Part shown: one piece after another, positions 1 through 12,607 of the stretch
Layout of the letters: every line of letters starts with the position of its first letter
How positions within the stretch are numbered: position 1 is the stretch's first letter
Assembly (NCBI GenBank): GCA_033964015.1
Contig: CM066918.1
Location: 25,937,387 to 26,001,386 of the forward strand
Length of the DNA: 64,000 nt
Direction of reading: 5' to 3'
DNA from: Scolanthus callimorphus
Lineage: Eukaryota > Cnidaria > Anthozoa > Actiniaria > Edwardsiidae
The notes under the pieces: generated by a model
Seen by the model: only the letters and a program-made list of their open reading frames with translations
Told to the model about the DNA's origin: nothing
Database searches by the model: none
Program-made: the position numbers and the translations under genes

Positions 1-668
1 TTTCTACAAAGCCATGAAAACTTAGGATCGGACCTTTGTGAATTTAAAGAATTCTAATAAACTGTTTGATATCGTGCTGCGGGAAGTTTCTTGACGTTCA
101 CGCTGCTTAGAATAAATAATCAGAATAAATAATCGGGGGATTATGGTTCCCTTTGTTATCAGCAACAAGAGCGAACTTTGGTCCAAAAATACCGACGAAG
201 TTTTGCCGTGCGCGGCAACCTTAACATAAACCCTCGATCGAGATGTCAGTGCGCATGCTCGTCTGGCTCTTCTGCTGGCCCAATCTAATGGATCCCGTCT
301 CAGCTAGCGGAAAGACTTTCTCAAAGTCCTTTAAAAAATTGTTCGTGCTTGGTTGGGTCATTATCCTCCTGAGAGGTCGACTTGTGACAAGTCTACTAGT
401 GGAGTGCAACCGAGCCAAATGTAGGTGCGGTTCTTCACATATAAGCTCGACAAAATACTTCTGACCATGGCTAGAAAAAATCCCCAGCGAAAGACACCAA
501 AATGCAGTCTTATGATAGCCAAATCCCACTAGTGGGCTATTATCAATGCTGCATTCTGATTGGTTGGGCTACTAGTAGTTATAGCTTATACATTCTCGTA
601 CCCCGAGCGGCCCGGCTCGTCACATCGCGGGGGAGGTTCCGTCACCTCGCGGGGCCGGGGAGGCTCTG

Positions 669-1533
669 GGGGTCGTTTCTCGAAATCGCCCGATATTTTC
701 GGGCCCGATAAACTTTTCGGGTGGTTTTTCGGGCGAGATTTAGGAGTCACGAAAAGTGTTTTTTGAAACTCCCAAAAAAAACCCGATAATTATCGGGAAC
801 CCGAAATCGAAATTATAATTTCCAAACTTTGCGAATACTTTGCAAAAATAAACATTGAAAACATAGGAAACTTATCGATTCGTCGCTGTCAGGGGACAAA
901 GTGTATCGCCATGTTGGTTCCATCGATAAATGCCAAGAAATTAGATAAAATGTGCAAAAAAGCAAGCATTTTGCACCGAAATCTTGTAGATGTATTGGTA
1001 CTTTGTTTACATGTCAAAAAAGTTTGACAGCCCCTCGTCAAATTTGACAGGTGAGCTGTCAAGAGAATGAATTTGATTGGTCAAGAAGCGAGATGCTTCC
1101 ACCTGATTGGTGTATTTTATCGGGATGGCGGTAAAAGCAACTCGGGAGAGTTACCGGGAAACCATTTCGCGACAAAGAAAGAAAATCTTGGAAACAAAGC
1201 AAGACACCTTCGTAAATGGCTGTTTTACGAGAAGAAACATGCACTTTCCGGGTAATTCAACTTCGCAGGTACTAGACGGATAAATAAAGTCGCAGAGGAG
1301 TGAATAATCTTAGTTAATTTTGTTATTTTTCTTCCTTATTCTGAGGATTTCCGGAAACCTGAAAAACTTTAGGGGAGAAGGGTTTCTCCCCTTATTAAGG
1401 GACCAAAAATGATGCAATTTTATCGGGCGCGAAATACTCGGGAGTTTCGAGAAACGCAAAATTCGTCATCCTCCCGCTTTTCGGGTAATTTATCGGGCCC
1501 GAAAAGTTTTCGGGCGTTTCGAGAAACGACCCC
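669..1533. repeat. Fold-back (MITE-like) element, TCGAGAAACG family
   Basis: The left end reads gtcgtttctcgaaatcgccc and the right end gggcgtttcgagaaacgacc, which are inverted copies. Blocks of cgggcccgaaaag lie inside each end. Related elements occur at about 5387-5598, 53405-53683 and 63391-63863, so this is a dispersed family. No transposase is visible. Confidence 0.75.
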
Positions 1534-1616
1534 CTGGTCTCAGCCCGATTGAAGGCCTTCGGTTATTGCCTAGTTTTGAACGTTGCTAGGAGTGTGCGCA
1601 GAATTCGTTCTCTTAA

Positions 1617-1707
1617 CGCGGTACGGCGTCAATGGTTTTTTGCAGCAGAGCCTCCAGGTAAGCAACTCTGGAGGCTCTGCTGCAAAAAACATTGACGCCG
1701 TACCGCG
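1617..1707. repeat. Long near-perfect hairpin (41-nt arms)
   Basis: Two arms of about 41 nt (starting cgcggtacggcgtcaatgg and ending ccattgacgccgtaccgcg apart from one position) surround a loop of about 9 nt. It lies in a larger palindromic block (about 1560-2040) with repeated aatggtacaaa and cattccg pieces in both orientations. It is probably the core of a fold-back transposon. Confidence 0.8.
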
Positions 1708-2983
1708 TCCAATGGTACAAAACATTCCGGTTGGGGTGAAAATACCGAGTGGAATGGCGCTTACCATTCGCTTTTTGGCCATTTCGGTTCGGATCGGCTA
1801 ACCTATTTGGTCATAAAACCGGTTGAAGTGCCAATGGTACAAACCATTCCGATAGGTTCGTCCCATCTGGAATGGCGAGACAACCTCTGAAGCTGAACCT
1901 CTCGTACCAACCGGAATGACCGAAACATCGACTGTACCATTGGAATCCCAACCGAAATTACCGGTTTTTCGAGACCAATGGTAAGCACCCCAGCTCCGCC
2001 GCGAGACGAGGAGCCGGATGGCTCTGGGTACGAGAATATAGCACTGGACAAGTGTTGGGTTTGAAGCCTCAAAAATGTCGCATGACCAGCAGCCTGGAAA
2101 CGTTTGGCTCGGATTTGACTCTCGCCTCGTGGCCTTGGAGTTAGTGGCCCATTCGGGAAAGAGGAATAATTGATTAATAGTTACTGTTCAAAATTATCAC
2201 TATGTAAAATTTATTTTATTGTAAAAAAATGAAATTAGCTGCAGGGATAGTTCTTAGACTTACAGGATTTCGATTCAAATTACCTTGGATGGACGTCAAC
2301 ATGCACAGTGGGCCTACTTATATACTTTTTGTGTTGAAAACCCTTCTCTGATTTTGGGAAATCAAAAAAAAAAACATGCCTTTTCGATTCCTCTGACCTT
2401 TGGATGGACGTGCAAACTTATTTGTTATTGAAACTCTTTCTGCAAAAATGTATAAAAAAAAACGAGACCATACATCCAGACATCTCCCCGAGAGCTGAAG
2501 CTTCGTATGGCGACCGTACGGTTCTTACGTCCACGCCAGAGATTTCTGCCCTGACAGCCGCTATCCTGAAGGGACTCAGTTAATTGCTCGGTAGCGACTC
2601 AGTGACCTAGCGGTAGCGGCGAGAGTACGCCCGGCCACCAGACCATTTTAAGGACGCCCCTTGTATGAGTAGTGAACAGCCAACCTTATACCTATAGTTA
2701 TCTGTTATCGCAAGGTATATATAGGTCAGAAAGACCTCAATGGGATCCATGTGGGACACGTTATTAAATCTCGATAAATGTCGATTTGTTATCCGTTGTA
2801 TACGACGGACGCAGACCACCTAGTTTCCCGTAAAACTAGTCATACCATTATCAACTCGAAATTGTTTTTCTACCTACATCTATTAAAGTTATGATTATAT
2901 CAATAAAATTTTCTGGGCATTTTGAAAACGTTTGATTTCGCGTTTTTGTGTTCCATCTAAAGCAAATAGTGTCCTTGCCCTGT

Positions 2984-3230
2984 TACTACCATGCGTCCGT
3001 CCATGAAGTGAGCCGATTTTTTCGCGTTGATTTACTTTTCAAACGTGCACGTTTTGTCAAAACGAAGCCATGTTTCTCGCTCTCTGATTGGCTGAAAAAT
3101 AACGATCAAAACTGCAGCCAATCAGCGAGCGAGAAACGCGACAACATCTCGACAAAACGTTCACGTTTGAAATATGCATAAACTAACGCGAAAAAATCTT
3201 CACACTTCATGGATGGACGCAATGGCAGTA
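2984..3230. repeat. Fold-back MITE-like element
   Basis: Inverted ends: gcgtccgtccatgaagtg near 2993 and cacttcatggatggacgc near 3203. Inside, two inverted tracts (cgttttgtcaaaac, gattggctg) face each other. There is no coding capacity. Confidence 0.8.
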
Positions 3231-4864
3231 AGCCTACTGCAGTCGACTGGCTTTCCGTCGCGCCGAAAACAGATATGATATGTGCACTAGCTTCTCTAAA
3301 CACCGCTGGGGTCTGGAACAACCTCTTTATAGTATTAAACCTCATTGAAATTCCCGGGGCTGCCCTTTACCCTAGATATGTTTCACGGTCTAGTTGATGT
3401 CATGGACATACATCAAGTCGAATTTCATTTTGTCACATATCAACAACTGACCTTTTTGGTGTCTATGGCATCCTTGTTGGAAAAAAAACAGCAGCAAAAA
3501 GCAATATTGTCACATTTGTTTCGACAGCGGAGACGCATGTCTCACTATGTTACTATGGACATTCAAGGGACATGTTTGAGCGACAAATGTTCTTGCCGCA
3601 TTGTCCACCTTGCGCAAGGCTGAACATCGTAACAAATGGTGCCGTGGACAACTGTTTCGCGAAATATTCACTTTACATGATGACACAAGAAGACGAATAT
3701 TAGTATATCCAGCACTGAAGCTTACGCAATGTTGTCAGTAGCGCGCATTTTAAAAATGTTCTAACAGCTTCGACTGTACAACCGATGCCAGTTGTTGTTG
3801 CGCTGGAGTGTCTCCATGAATATAGCGGTTGCCGAATTAACCGAACAATGTTGCGCAATGACAGTTTCCAATTTGATGATTCTGGGGGTTCTAGGTGACG
3901 CGAGCAAGAAAGTGGAGTGCCTTAGTGTGAAGTTCACCTCGTCTCCAAGGGCAATCAAACAAGATCATATGTGAGGTAGTGATAATTCTCACTTGACCGA
4001 CAGTCAAGGGCAAGAATGTTGGAGACACCGCGCCATGATATAGTAAGCAAAGGGTAAACATCTTACTTCAAGAAAAAGATACGATCAGCCTCGCATCAAA
4101 GGGGGGAAACGCTTCACCTCAACGATTCGCAGTGATATCTGAGGCCTACCCCGAGCCTTAAAGTCGCGGTAATTTGTCGCGACTTAAGGCGATTTTAGTC
4201 AATCCAGCAAATGTCTTTAAATTCTCAAATCTAGACTGTGATTAAAGCCTTACTTTGGAATTTAAGGCGATTTCAAGAGACGTGTGTGGCGATTTAAGAA
4301 ATGTCTTTTAGGTGACTTTTAGGCCTTTTCTAGTAGGCAAACTTCCTAATCTAAGTTAGAATCTAGGGCTACTGCTGTTATATTGAATCATTTATTGTTT
4401 TTATAATTCTCCACTGTTTTACATCTGTTCACATTGCAGTAAAAACGTTTGATGTTCACATCATAATACAAGAGTCAATTTACGACTGTGCGAATGGCTA
4501 TTATCAATTTTTTTCTTCCTAGCACACGCGCATTATCATCCCTCATATATTTACGCGCGTGATTTTTACTACTCTGACTACTATTACCTGCCCTGAAGAG
4601 CTGAACCCCTGAAGTAAAAGATTGAAACTTTGCCTAAATTCGTCCGTTATATAGTCCTTTTCTGTCCTCTGCAGTTAGTAACAGAGTAACGATTTTTCTC
4701 ACTGGCGTCAGTAGCTTCTTTACAGTCGTACTATATGGAAAGAACAAAATACGGGTGCCATAGCGTGACATCATAGCGTGACAGATGTCACTCCAATTGC
4801 ACTCTCTGAAGCGCCATCCGGCATGCATCCAATCAAAATATAGGAAAGTCCATGACGTCATACA

Positions 4865-6157
4865 TCATGAGATGAATGAGGTGACGAGAGCGAACACCGC
4901 GAGGATCGCTATTGTGATGATTGACGTGTTTACTGAGCATGCGCTGCTGAAAGGCTTACAGACAGTGTGTGTTTTGTTGACCCAGACATCGTTCGGCGCA
5001 TGCGCACTCCGACCCGCCACCTTAAACACGTTGTTTAGCTCGGATTCCTGTCTGATTTCGGTGGAGGCAGGCTGGTAGTTGATACGGTGAGGGACAAATG
5101 CATCGGGAGCTTCCAAATCACGAGATCTGCGGGGAGAAGTGTGAAGAACGACAAAGTGAATTATGGACATTATACAGGGGTAGGGGGAACTGGGAAATAA
5201 ATCTGTTATGTGAAGAAAAAATAGCACTTATAATGAGACACAAGATTCAAACCAGTTCTTATAAGCATGTATAAGGAAGAATTATCACGAAAGTGGTAGG
5301 GCTAAATGCAAGAAATGTATGATGATTTCTGGAAAAGTGGCCCTCCCCCTCCGCTGCCTCTGATAGTATATTTTCAACTCAGCAATAGTTTCGCGAAACG
5401 ACCAAGTGATTACAGTGATTCTCAACTTTTTTCATTTTATTTTTACTATTCTGTCGATTTTAAATAAACTAGAATGTCCTATTCGTGAATATTTTTGTTT
5501 CTACTGCTCGAAAAAAAATTTCAATGTCGAAGTATTTTCTATATAGAGAAAGTTTTTCGCGACCGATAATTCTCGAGTGCTCGAGAAACGGGTCGCTGGA
5601 GCTTACCTTCTCAGGAAAATGAGATATTTCCCATCCCCGTATAAGTGATACGTGGCCTCCGTCTCGCCGACATACTTGTGGACACACATCTCTACCTGGT
5701 CAATCCCAATACCGGACAGGTGAATAACCTCCGGCATGGTCCCGCCCTTGATAACACAGTGAACCTTCAGAGTAGCGTTATACAGCTCATTACTGCAGTT
5801 ATGGACTGGGCCAGGGGGGACAGTGCTTGGGGTAACAGTAGTTGGGGGTTGGGTGGTAGGGGCTGCAGTTGTCGTTACATTTTCAGCTGCTGTTGCGTTC
5901 CAAGATGATGTAGCGTTGGATGTCTGGTTCCCTATTGTCGTCGGGACCGTGGTGGGTCTCGTTGTCGTTGGCGGAGTTGGCTTTTTGCAAGGACTGTTTA
6001 GGACCTCAGCGTAAATAACAATATCCGCTTTTACACTTCTCTGCTCAATCGTTTCCACCCTCCAGTCTGGGACATCAAATGGCCGTCTACAGAATCCATT
6101 CACGCGAACAACCATGACTCCAGCAAAAATGAATACAATTTTAACAATGGAGTCCAT
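4865..6157 (-). CDS. Secreted, mucin-like, probably GPI-anchored protein with NTR/NtA-like signature
   Basis: Two exons, 6157..5607 and 5126..4865, join in phase (AG|A) across a GTAAGC donor and a CCCCGCAG acceptor to give 270 codons plus stop. The start is the ATG at 6157 because it opens a signal peptide (residues 1-21, hydrophobic core IVFIFAGVMVV). Residues 55-118 are Thr/Pro-rich with several N-glycosylation sequons, a mucin-like stalk inside the protein. Flanking it, residues 40-52 (SVKADIVIYAEVL) and 128-184 (LKVHCVIKGG ... GDGKYLIFL) resemble the strand pattern of netrin-like, agrin-NtA and neuregulin-GGF N-terminal modules. Residues 251-270 are hydrophobic and end at the stop, with small residues just before, as in a GPI signal or a tail anchor. 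Seven cysteines lie outside the signal peptide. Exons and signal peptide are seen directly; the NTR-like assignment and GPI anchor are inference. Confidence 0.8.
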
Positions 6158-6478
6158 GCTGGAGCTGAGTTGTTTAATTCTTCCGCAAGAATAATACAAG
6201 AGGACGTCTTGATAGCTCTTGTTAGGCCGCGGAGGAATTCCGATTGGGAGCAGCACTATTTGCCGCAGCTTTAAATCACTAACCGACAGTAGATTGGTCA
6301 TAGCAGGTATTACGAATAGCTGGTCAAAATTCCGCCAATCACAAACACAGGAAAGAAAACACATAAACAAGGCGCGGCGCAAACTATGTATTATTAATAG
6401 TTCCTGTCGCACCTGTTATTATGCGATACACGCTTTGATTTCTTAAAATCAGAGTTGTTTTCTTGATTTTTAGGAGTT

Positions 6479-6640
6479 GTTGGCAGTAATTCGCATAGAA
6501 TCGTATATCTCTTTTTTTGTGGAAATTGAGGACGAGATATCATACGATTCAAGTATATTCAAAGTCTTCAGTCGGTAGATCCCGCCAAAAATAGCTCCCA
6601 AAAAGGCGATCTGAAGCTTTGAATAATCCTATAGAATACC
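6479..6640. repeat. Dispersed repeat containing 'gacgagatatcat'
   Basis: A segment with gaggacgagatatcatacg followed by a cagtcggtagat..ccgcc block. Related segments occur at about 38720-38880 (opposite orientation) and 54320-54500. It lies just upstream of the 4.9-6.2 kb gene. Confidence 0.6.
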
Positions 6641-6978
6641 TCGGAGCGTTTATACATCTGGGACATTTGCTAAAATGTTATCTGCTGTGGATAATACGAA
6701 GTGATGTTACGCTGTATGAGTTGTGCAATAGCGGTTCTTCCACGGGAAACACTCGTCAGGCAATGAATATCTCGATAAATTAAAAATAATAATAGCGAAA
6801 GCAGCGACAGAGCAGTATAAAAGCATGACATACGAGGTAAATACACGGGTATTTAGCTAAGAAGGGCAATTCAGGACACCAAAAGCGAGATCTACTTTTC
6901 GATACCAAAAAAGCTTTTATTTTTTGTCAGTTTAGCGCATTTTACCGAACATACGCGTAAAAGTAGAATTCCTTTCCA

Positions 6979-7212
6979 TTAAAGAGCCTGTGTCAGCCAC
7001 TCCTTTGTTATTGTTTTCGTTCGATATTAGAAGACGAATTACGTGTAGAAATCTCTTAATAAACATCTAAAAACAAAGTTTCAGGTGCGATTTACCAAAT
7101 TCAATCGGGAACAATGCTCTATATTCTTTAAATCAGCCGATGGAAATGGATGCTTTTACCGACATGGCATCTTGCTATGCTGTCAAAATGGCGGCTGACA
7201 CAGGCTCTTTAA
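6979..7212. repeat. Fold-back MITE-like element
   Basis: Ends are inverted copies: ttaaagagcctgtgtcagcc near 6978 and ggctgacacaggctctttaa near 7193. The interior of about 190 bp has no coding potential. Confidence 0.85.
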
Positions 7213-7282
7213 GTCAGAGAGGTTCTGATGCAATGAATCATGGAATGTACTCGAAATAAAACGCATATCTTCGCGGCACCGT

Positions 7283-8572
7283 GTAATATCCTCTATCATG
7301 GTATGTGACGTCACTGGCGGTCATGTAATATCCTCTATATGTGACGTTACTGGCGGCCATGTAATATCCTCTATGTATGTGACGTTACTGGCGGTCATGT
7401 AATATCCTCTATATATGTGACGTTACTGGCGGCCATGTAATATCCTCTATGTATGTGACGTTACTGGCGGCCATGTAATATCCTCTATGTATGTGACGTT
7501 ACTGGCGGTCATGTAATATCCTCTATATATGTGACGTTACTGGCGGCCATGTAATATCCTCTATGTATGTGACGTTACTGGCGGCCATGTAATATCCTCT
7601 ATGTATGTGACGTTACTGGCGGTCATGTAATATCCTCTATATATGTGACGTTACTGGCGGCCATGTAATATCCTCTATGTATGTGATGTTACTGGCGGCC
7701 ATGTAATATCCTCTATGTATGTGACGTTACTGGCGGCCATGTAATATCCTCTATGTATGTGACGTTACTGGCGGCCATGTAATATCCTCTATGTATGTGA
7801 TGTTACTGGCGGCCATGTAATATCCTCTATGTATGTGATGTTACTGGCGGCCATGTAATATCCTCTATGTATGTGACGTTACTGGCGGCCATGTAATATC
7901 CTCTATGTATGTGATGTTACTGGCGGCCATGTAATATCCTCTATGTATGTGATGTTACTGGCGGCCATGTAATATCCTCTATGTATGTGATGTTACTGGC
8001 GGCCATGTAATATCCTCTATGTATGTGACGTTACTGGCGGCCATGTAATATCCTCTATGTATGTGATGTTACTGGCGGCCATGTAATATCCTCTATGTAT
8101 GTGATGTTACTGGCGGCCATGTAATATCCTCTATGTATGTGATGTTACTGGCGGCCATGTAATATCCTCTATGTATGTGACGTTACTGGCGGCCATGTAA
8201 TATCCTCTATGTATGTGATGTTACTGGCGGCCATGTAATATCCTCTATGTATGTGATGTTACTGGCGGCCATGTAATATCCTCTATGTATGTGACGTTAC
8301 TGGTGGCCATGTAATATCCTCTATGTATGTGATGTTACTGGCGGCCATGTAATATCCTCTATGTATGTGATGTTACTGGTGGCCATGTAATATCCTCTAT
8401 GTATGTGATGTTACTGGCGGCCATGTAATATCCTCTATGTATGTGATGTTACTGGCGGCCATGTAATATCCTCTATGTATGTGACGTTACTGGCGGCCAT
8501 GTAATATCCTCTATGTATGTGACGTTACTGGCGGCCATGTAATATCCTCTATGTATGTGATGTTACTGGTAA
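7283..8572. repeat. 38-bp minisatellite, about 34 copies
   Basis: The unit is catgtaatatcctctatgta followed by tgtgacgttactggcggc. Counting gtaatatcc starts gives 7283, 7325 and 7361, then strict 38-bp spacing from 7399 to 8539. Each unit carries TGACGTTA or TGATGTTA, a CRE/ATF-like half site or its CpG-to-TpG derivative. The early copies are mostly tgacgtt and the later ones are increasingly tgatgtt. The array lies about 1.1 kb upstream of the minus-strand gene at 4865-6157. Spacers are absent, so it is not a CRISPR array. Confidence 0.95.
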
Positions 8573-8865
8573 GTTCATTTGTTCTGTTTTGTTCTGTCCA
8601 CCAACATGGCCGCCGCGCGTTTGTGATTTTGTTCCCATAGGAAAAATTGCAAACCCTCATTTGGTTGACTAGACAAAGGCAGGAAAGATGAAACAGTGGA
8701 CCACTAAGCTGGACATCCAAAACAAGACTTGGTATAACAATTCTTATTCTTTTTATTTTTGCTGATGTAATTAACTGTACATAATAAAACTGGTATTGAT
8801 TTTATTATCTATGATCTCTTGAAAATCGTATTCTTTGTTTCTTTTTCCTGTTTGTTTCTGTTTTA

Positions 8866-9632
8866 CAGTTAAAACCCGCGTATAAGAACCTAGATTTTCC
8901 TACATAAATAGATTCTTATAAAAATGGTAATTAGTGGGATTTTAGGCTAATTAGCTTCTTAAAAAGTTTCTTAATTTGATAGGGGCACTGGGAGGGGAGG
9001 GGAGAGGGGAGTCCGGGCGAGAGAAAAATCGATCTCCCCTCCCCTCCCTTTAGAGCCGCTACGCAGGCTATATGATTCCCAATAATTACATTGTGAAATA
9101 AAGTATAAGACATGATGTGGTTCTCATTTTAAGCTCATTCTTTGCGTCTTAGGCCTGAGGCAAACGTCGAACCTCAGTCGCTCTTCTTCTGTCGAACCTT
9201 TCCTTTTTCAAAGGATGCCGCTTCATTAGACTTTATAATAAAAAACTTTCTATTGTTTTGGATTGGAACGGCGCGACTCTGGCACGACGTTTGCCGTAGG
9301 CCTCACTGTTAGAGTGGTTTTCTCCGACTGTGAAATAGATACTAACAAAGTACGCACTGCTACACACTATGAAAGTCATGTTTATTGTATTCTCGTTTTT
9401 AATTATGACTAGTAGACACTATTAAACACTGACTATTAGTTTTTGTTTCACAGTCCGATGAGAAGCACTCTAAAACCATAGACATTTTTTTCTTTTGTAT
9501 TTTCATCTGTAAGATAAGAACCTATTGAAACTTTTAGGCTAAATAGGTTCATATCAGAAGGAGGTCTAAGACGACAATTTTAGCCTAATAGGTTCGTAAA
9601 TTTTAGATTCTTATACCCGGAGTTTTACTGTA
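8866..9632. repeat. Composite element: two fold-back MITEs nested inside a third
   Basis: The outer ends are inverted copies (cgcgtataagaacctag near 8878; attcttatacccgg near 9609). Inside are a copy of the 'ggcaaacgtcg' element (9155-9303, second copy at 22015-22138) and a fold-back at 9311-9474 (agagtggttttctccgactg versus cagtccgatgagaagcactc). A G-rich hairpin lies at about 8990-9048. Confidence 0.65.
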
Positions 9633-10699
9633 TATGAGATTAATCTGCAAGGTCGAGTGATAAACATAATTAAACTCCGACTAACTTAATATATATTATT
9701 TCACGGGTTGCTATTCTTAACGTCTGAATTACGAATGATGTCTGGATGTTAGAATTTGTCATCTTGTATAAACTAAGACTCTTACAAACAGCTATACACA
9801 GGAATTTAACCTGCACCTTAAAGGGGCACTCGCACGCTTAATATTCGTCCACCGTGGACATAAAATAAGTAAAATTGTAACCATAAAAACACATGTACAA
9901 TTGCCCGTAGTAATCAAAATAATCCTCCAGATTAATAGAAAAACCTTTCAAGTGTTATACAAATGCAATTCTAGGTTGTTTTGACTTGTTATGAAGAGGA
10001 TGTAATCGGATTGCGACTTGAGCTATTTTCTTGTCAGAGAAGTGGCCAGCAAGCGTGCGAGAGCCCCTTTAAAGGGCCGGCTCACCTTTCCCACAATGCA
10101 CTGCGTTGCCGCCATTTTCAATTTCAATACCATCAAATTTCAGAGACTCAACCGAAAGTTTTATAATTTCGTTAGTTGAGCGCATTTTGTATTTTTCATA
10201 ATAGCAAAAGTCAGAGTTTCTGATTCAATGAATCACGTAAACAAAAACAAAGCAATGCGTTATGGGCAGGGCAAAACGGCTCCTTCAATCCCTCATTCAA
10301 ACGGCCTTCATGAAAATATCTTTATTTCTCCTTACGGAGAGCGATGCCATGTTGCATTTATCGGTAGCAATGATTCGCTTGCCATTATGTATCAGCATAG
10401 CATGCAGCCATATACGTATCACTAGACACTTGACCCTTTACTCTAAAATCTAACTTCTTCTTTTGAAAGCTGTCTATATTCTGTTTTGAGCTGGAAAATA
10501 CATTTCTCTTCTTCCCAGTGAGATAACTTGTCTCGTTTTTGGACACGATTTGAAGCAAGTGCCACCTGTTCACATTAGATACTTATTTATTCATGACTCC
10601 ACCTGGACTCGAATACTGATGGAGCACAAATTGGGTTGTTCATAATGGTTATCAGTCAATGCTTCAGTATTTTCAGCTACAAATCTGCCGTACGCAGGT

Positions 10700-10950
10700 T
10701 GGAACTTAGTAGTTTCTTCACATACTGCATCTACTATTTAACCAACTTTTTGCAGTGAGTTAGACATGGCGGCTCCATGCTCGCATTGGGTACCTATTTA
10801 TCTGTGTGTGCCACTTGGTCCTTCCGCCTGCGCCAGGTAAGTAGTTTGTTCACATACTGCAACCATTTCTTTGACCAGTTCTGTGCAGGAGTGTGTTGGG
10901 CATAGCGGCCACATGCTCACGTTGGGTACCTATTTATTCGTGCGTTTTCA
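10700..10950. repeat. Two-copy direct repeat at the ORP 3' end
   Basis: Two copies of about 130 bp (about 10700-10815 and 10835-10950) share gtagtttnttcacatactgc, a catgctc..ttgggtaccta block and similar spacing. The second copy runs into the stop codon of the ORP gene (TGA at 10950-10948). An AATAAA-like hexamer is present on the minus strand in the second copy at 10938-10933. Confidence 0.7.
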
Positions 10951-12607
10951 GCTGTTGGTAGTCTCAACACCTTTAGTATCTTCCAATATACTCGAGCCCT
11001 CTCGTGATTTTAGATGTCTATTGAACCGCCAACCATCGTTATGTCTATGAAATAGCTGTCACAAAACAAAGAAAAGGAACAAAGGAATGCTTTACAAACA
11101 AAATAGGGGTGAATGGAAAATAAAACCAGACGCAAATTGACTTACTTTCGTTTTCCATTCGACGCCCGCCTCAGAACGTTCGCGCGCTTCTTTTCGTTGC
11201 CTTTCCTCGAGCTAGTAATCAAACAACACTGTAAAACACTGGTATCTAAATATGCTCTCAGAAAACAAACACGGTAAACGTGAGCAAAAACTCGTACAAT
11301 CAAAGATAGGAGAAGAATGGCCGGGATTTTCTGGAGTGTGCATGCCATACAGTGCGCATCATATGTGCAGTATCATGACGTATCGGTCGAATAAAAGAAG
11401 TGCGTTGTCATCAACTGGTTTTTCAGTCGAATTCGCTAACCTTCAAGGAGTTCTAGTGTGGTGACGCCAACACTGGCAGTTGCTATACTCTCAATTTTGT
11501 TCTTCAAAATGCACATGCATGCTTGCGCATGCTTATGGAGAGACGACGAAGTTGTTCTTGTCAAGACCGTGGCTTGTTTAAAACAGTTAGAAAACCAGAG
11601 GGCCACAAGGTTATTAGCCTTTGGCTCTCTCTCTAAATAAAGTCATTATTGTTATTATTATTATATAGTCTCGCCACGTTGATACTCATTTCTCGACCTA
11701 AACCTCGTCCTTGGACTAGTGGACTATTACTCCACTAGTTACTTCTCCAAAGAGATTGTTTAGAGTAGTCCAGACCTTATTAGATCACCACATAATGAAG
11801 AAAAGAAGGTTATTTACAATTTAATAAAACATGTCTAAGCAAAATATCTAGTCCTACTGAATCATTTCTCACTAGTACGGGGACTCGCGGCACATGAAAT
11901 GGGCAGTTGCAAAAAAATAAATAAAATCCGCAACCCCTGCTGACGAGCCCTGATTGTTCTCACCCACCCTCGAATTCAAATGGATTTTCTCATTACTACC
12001 CTAGATATTATGCTTACTGTGCGACTACGTCAACCGGGCTATTTTGTAAGAAGTTAGCCAATCAGAAAGCGAGTACAGAACAAAGGATCTCGACTTTCTT
12101 GAGATCTGAGACACCGAAATATCGCTTTTCTCGTAAAAATTGTGGAAATTATGGGCAGAAATAACTTCAAAACACTTAATTACTCATCTTCAGATGTATT
12201 GCAGGTGTTAAATTTGCTTAAAAATGGTTTGAATCTCTAAATGACAAACTTTTTACGGGATGGCCCGGTTGACGTAGTCGCACAGTAACCGCCCTAGAAT
12301 TTCCTATTTGGGGAACACCCACCACCTTCAAATTTTGCCCCAGTACTAGGGTACCTACTCCCCGGATTTCCTGGATGCCCAAGGGCCCTCAACTTTGGTA
12401 TTCCTTAACGGAGGTGGGAAAAGGGGAATATGATAGTGTACATACTGCGTGTTTCGCTTCCGTTGATGAGGTGATGTTCTTCGACTTTAAACCCGACGTT
12501 ACTGTCTGCCAGAGTCGCCTGGACTCATACTCCCCTTGGCACGCGATTGGTTGTACTCTCTTGTGATGTACCTTGAGTGTTTTTGTGTCCAGCACTTTGG
12601 GTTCTTC
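10948..12607 (-). CDS. ORP gene, C-terminal exons
   Basis: Exons 12607-12446 ([20 protein letters not shown], then YESRRLWQ), 11211-11146 ([20 protein letters not shown]) and 11055-10948 ([11 protein letters not shown] ... stop). This matches the ORP10/11 tail: ESR.LW, LEE.QR.EE.. and a final ..DGW.. segment. The last acceptor has a long pyrimidine tract (ttttctttgttttgtgacag). Confidence 0.88.

Larger units (their letters stand above)
1..4864. other. Intergenic region, repeat-rich, no gene recognised
   Basis: No open frame here has a convincing start, domain or splice structure. The stretch holds a TCGAGAAACG-type fold-back element (669-1533), a strong hairpin (1617-1707) inside a palindromic block reaching about 2040, and a fold-back element at 2984-3230. 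The remainder (about 2040-2980 and 3230-4860) is AT-rich sequence in which I see nothing I can support. Confidence 0.6.

Noticed and set aside
7283..8572. CRISPR-like regular array
   Set aside because: Units are contiguous without unique spacers, the context is eukaryotic, and no cas genes are present.
10090..10125. Possible first exon on the minus strand (MAATQCIVGK followed by GTGAGC)
   Set aside because: The next gene downstream already starts with its own signal peptide at 6157 in a different exon, and no acceptor in the right phase was found. It could be a 5' exon of an unrecognised transcript.
11146..11211. ORP ending by read-through of this exon (frame continues to a stop with a GFIFHSPL segment)
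   Set aside because: A good GTAAGT donor and a downstream exon with a strong acceptor and the family's DGW motif (11055-10948) fit better.
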